The position numbers and the translations under genes are program-made. Below, in pieces: positions 61,903 through 64,000 of a stretch of 64,000 bases of DNA (positions within the stretch are counted from its first letter, which is position 1; the number at the start of each line of letters is the position of its first letter). A model generated the notes under the pieces. The model was given only the letters and a program-made list of their open reading frames with translations, searched no databases and had not been told where the DNA came from. The stretch lies in the NCBI RefSeq assembly GCF_014651495.1, contig NZ_BMWZ01000006.1:12697-76696 (forward strand). Direction: 5' to 3'. Origin of the DNA: Algibacter mikhailovii (lineage in GTDB: Bacteria > Bacteroidota > Bacteroidia > Flavobacteriales > Flavobacteriaceae).

Positions 61903-63999
61903 TTAAGACTCTGTGGGCTTTTCAGTCTTTTCAATAGTTATTTTTAATTCATCGGTTTTACCGTCTAAATCTATCTTGATGCTATCGTTTTCTTGTAAGT
62001 TTGAAGCAACAATCTCTTCGGCCAATGCATCTTCAACATATTTTTGAATTGCTCTTTTAAGAGGCCTAGCTCCGTATTGCTTATCAAAACCTTTTTCTGC
62101 GATATAATCTTTAGCTTCTTCTGTAAGCGTTAAGTTATAGCCTAAGTTTTTGATTCTAGCTAAGAGTTTTTCTAATTCAATATCAATAATTTTATTGATA
62201 TCTTCTTTTTCTAAAGCATTAAAAACAACAACATCATCAATTCTATTTAAGAATTCTGGTGCGAAAGATTTTTTGAGTGCGTTTTCAATCACACTTCTTG
62301 CATTAGCGTCTTCCTGTGCTTTTTGAGAGGCTGTCCCAAAACCAATTCCAGTACCAAAGTCTTTTAGTTTACGAGCACCAATATTTGATGTCATAATAAT
62401 TATGGTATTTCTAAAATCAATTTTTCGTCCTAAACTGTCCGTCAAATAACCGTCATCAAGCACTTGCAATAGCATATTGAATACGTCTGGATGTGCTTTT
62501 TCAATTTCATCAAGTAAAATAACAGCATAAGGCTTACGTCTTACTTTCTCTGTTAACTGTCCACCTTCTTCATAGCCTACATAGCCTGGAGGTGCTCCAA
62601 CAAGTCTTGAAATAGCAAATTTCTCCATGTATTCGCTCATATCAATTCTTACTAGAGAATCTTCACTGTCAAACAGTTCTCTTGATAAAACTTTTGCTAA
62701 TTGCGTTTTACCAACACCCGTTTGTCCTAAAAAGATAAACGATCCAATAGGTTTATTGGGGTCTTTAAGGCCTGCTCTGTTACGTTGAATTGCCTTAACC
62801 ACTTTAGCTACGGCACTATCTTGGCCAATGACTTTACCTTTTATAAGATTAGGTAATTCTGCAAGTTTATTAATTTCAGTTTGTGCAATTCTATTAACAG
62901 GAACTCCTGTCATCATAGAAACAACATCAGCAACATTATCTTCAGTGACAATTTCTCTATGCTGCTTAGTATCTTCCTCCCATTTTTCTTGTGCTGTAGC
63001 TAATTCTTTTTCAATGCGTTTTTCATCATCTCTAAGTTTCGCGGCTTCCTCATACTTTTGTTTTCTTACAACAGCATTTTTGGTTTCCTTTATAGCTTCT
63101 AGCTCCTTTTCAAGTTCTATTATTTGCTTGGGCACGTCAATATTAGTAATATGTACTCGAGACCCTGCTTCATCTAGCGCATCTATAGCTTTGTCTGGTA
63201 GGAAGCGTTCTGTCATATATCTATTGGTTAATTTCACACAAGCTTTAATGGCTTCAGGAGTATAATCAACATTATGATGTTCTTCATATTTCCCTTTGAT
63301 ATTATTCAATATCTCAATGGTTTCTTCAACTGAGGTTGGTTCAACAATAACCTTTTGAAAACGACGTTCTAAAGCACCATCTTTTTCAATATACTGCCTG
63401 TACTCATCTAAAGTTGTTGCACCAATACATTGTATTTCACCTCGTGCTAATGCTGGTTTAAACATATTGGAAGCATCTAAACTACCTGTTGCTCCTCCAG
63501 CGCCAACGATGGTATGGATTTCGTCAATGAATAAAATGACATCGTCATTTTTTTCCAATTCATTCATCACAGCTTTCATGCGCTCTTCAAACTGTCCTCT
63601 ATATTTTGTGCCGGCAACTAAACTAGCTAAGTCTAAAGTAACCACTCTTTTGTTAAAAAGGATTCGAGATACTTTTCTTTTAACTATTCTAAGGGCTAAG
63701 CCTTCAGCAATAGCAGACTTACCTACACCAGGTTCACCAATTAATAAGGGGTTATTTTTCTTTCGTCTACTTAAAACCTGAGAAACACGTTGAATTTCCT
63801 TTTCTCTTCCAACAACAGGGTCAAGCTTCCCTTCTTCAGCCATAGCCGTTAAATCACGTCCAAAATTGTCTAAAACAGGTGTTTTAGACTTCTTGTTAGA
63901 CTTCCCAGCGGGTGCATTAAAAATACTATCCTTGGAAGCATCATCTCCAGAAGTTGTGTCGTCATCCTGAAATTCAGCCTTAGGTTCTATGTAATCATT
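61903..63999 (-). CDS. clpC: ATP-dependent Clp protease ATPase ClpC, 5' end outside window
   Basis: About 699 codons of an AAA+ unfoldase that feeds proteins to ClpP. The frame is open to the right edge, so the N-terminal repeat domain is missing. Visible in order: VLDNFGRDLTAMAEEGKLDPVVGRE, first Walker A GEPGVGKSA, Walker B VILFIDEIHT, a UVR-type middle domain (RKQKYEEAAKLRDDEKR), second Walker A GQTGVGKTQ, and a C-terminal domain ending in KAIQKYVEDALAEE. The middle domain distinguishes ClpC from ClpB/ClpA. An acidic, Ser/Asp-rich linker precedes the first ATPase domain. Confidence 0.94.
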   Translation of the reverse strand, partial: NDYIEPKAEFQDDDTTSGDDASKDSIFNAPAGKSNKKSKTPVLDNFGRDLTAMAEEGKLDPVVGREKEIQRVSQVLSRRKKNNPLLIGEPGVGKSAIAEGLALRIVKRKVSRILFNKRVVTLDLASLVAGTKYRGQFEERMKAVMNELEKNDDVILFIDEIHTIVGAGGATGSLDASNMFKPALARGEIQCIGATTLDEYRQYIEKDGALERRFQKVIVEPTSVEETIEILNNIKGKYEEHHNVDYTPEAIKACVKLTNRYMTERFLPDKAIDALDEAGSRVHITNIDVPKQIIELEKELEAIKETKNAVVRKQKYEEAAKLRDDEKRIEKELATAQEKWEEDTKQHREIVTEDNVADVVSMMTGVPVNRIAQTEINKLAELPNLIKGKVIGQDSAVAKVVKAIQRNRAGLKDPNKPIGSFIFLGQTGVGKTQLAKVLSRELFDSEDSLVRIDMSEYMEKFAISRLVGAPPGYVGYEEGGQLTEKVRRKPYAVILLDEIEKAHPDVFNMLLQVLDDGYLTDSLGRKIDFRNTIIIMTSNIGARKLKDFGTGIGFGTASQKAQEDANARSVIENALKKSFAPEFLNRIDDVVVFNALEKEDINKIIDIELEKLLARIKNLGYNLTLTEEAKDYIAEKGFDKQYGARPLKRAIQKYVEDALAEEIVASNLQENDSIKIDLDGKTDELKITIEKTEKPTES

Positions 64000-64000
64000 A

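Noticed and set aside
62828-63265. 145-codon Ser-rich frame antisense to clpC
   Set aside because: Shadow of clpC; the Ser and Leu runs arise from antisense reading of its coding sequence.
1-64000. CRISPR array, tRNA or rRNA genes
   Set aside because: No regularly spaced repeats and no cloverleaf or rRNA-like segments were seen in the intergenic regions; a tRNA scan could not be run.

Overview
The window is chromosomal DNA from a member of the Bacteroidota, most likely a marine Flavobacteriaceae. It is AT-rich. Several genes are typical of that family: DUF4294, DUF6048, DUF6452 and DUF6768 proteins, a CCC-motif membrane protein, a DUF2752 protein, a head-GIN-domain protein, and an ornithine aminotransferase with a Cys-rich insert. 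Promoters, where visible, fit the Bacteroidota -7 consensus TAnnTTTG rather than the E. coli type. All family names come from reading the translations, since no database search could be run. I see no rRNA, tRNA, CRISPR array, prophage or intact insertion sequence.

Layout. 1-9.7 kb: the 3' end of acetyl-CoA synthetase, a fumarylacetoacetase-fold hydrolase, an ABC exporter with a DinB protein, a serine hydrolase, an MscS channel, a Bcr/CflA exporter, and a second DinB gene overlapping a Crp/Fnr regulator. 9.8-17 kb: two YceI proteins around a one-lobe DEAD-box protein, a three-gene biotin-dependent acyl-CoA carboxylase operon (probably propionyl-CoA), and a 2-hydroxyacid dehydrogenase that unexpectedly has a signal peptide. 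17-26.3 kb: NUDIX hydrolase, PLP enzyme, M42 peptidase, DUF4294, hemolysin III, GNAT, SMP-30, DUF4268, ZIP transporter and two methyltransferases, the last being RlmL-like.

26.3-34.5 kb is the accessory-looking part. The 3' end of the rlmL-like gene recurs twice downstream in diverged form, around an orphan lipoprotein. Next comes a regulator fusing DUF4242, a cyclase-like domain and an AraC helix-turn-helix, in an operon with a secreted DUF4242 protein. Upstream of that operon are direct repeats with AraC-like 21-bp spacing. OsmC, a membrane acyltransferase and two Tat-type exported proteins (a reductase-like epimerase and a dienelactone hydrolase) follow.

34.8-54 kb is mainly core genome: DUF6048-DUF6452-RlmD; an SRPBCC-ECF sigma-DUF6768 set; ornithine aminotransferase; Smr protein; cysteine desulfurase; TonB receptor; M23 peptidase; a coiled-coil gene with zapA, a probable 6S RNA and ribonuclease Y; XerD-type recombinase; AroQ; dihydrolipoyl dehydrogenase. 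54-64 kb: an NTF2-like secreted protein, lipoproteins MsrB and M48 peptidase, a UMF1-type transporter, an ECF sigma/anti-sigma operon with two auto-repetitive beta-solenoid-like surface proteins, and the 3' part of clpC.
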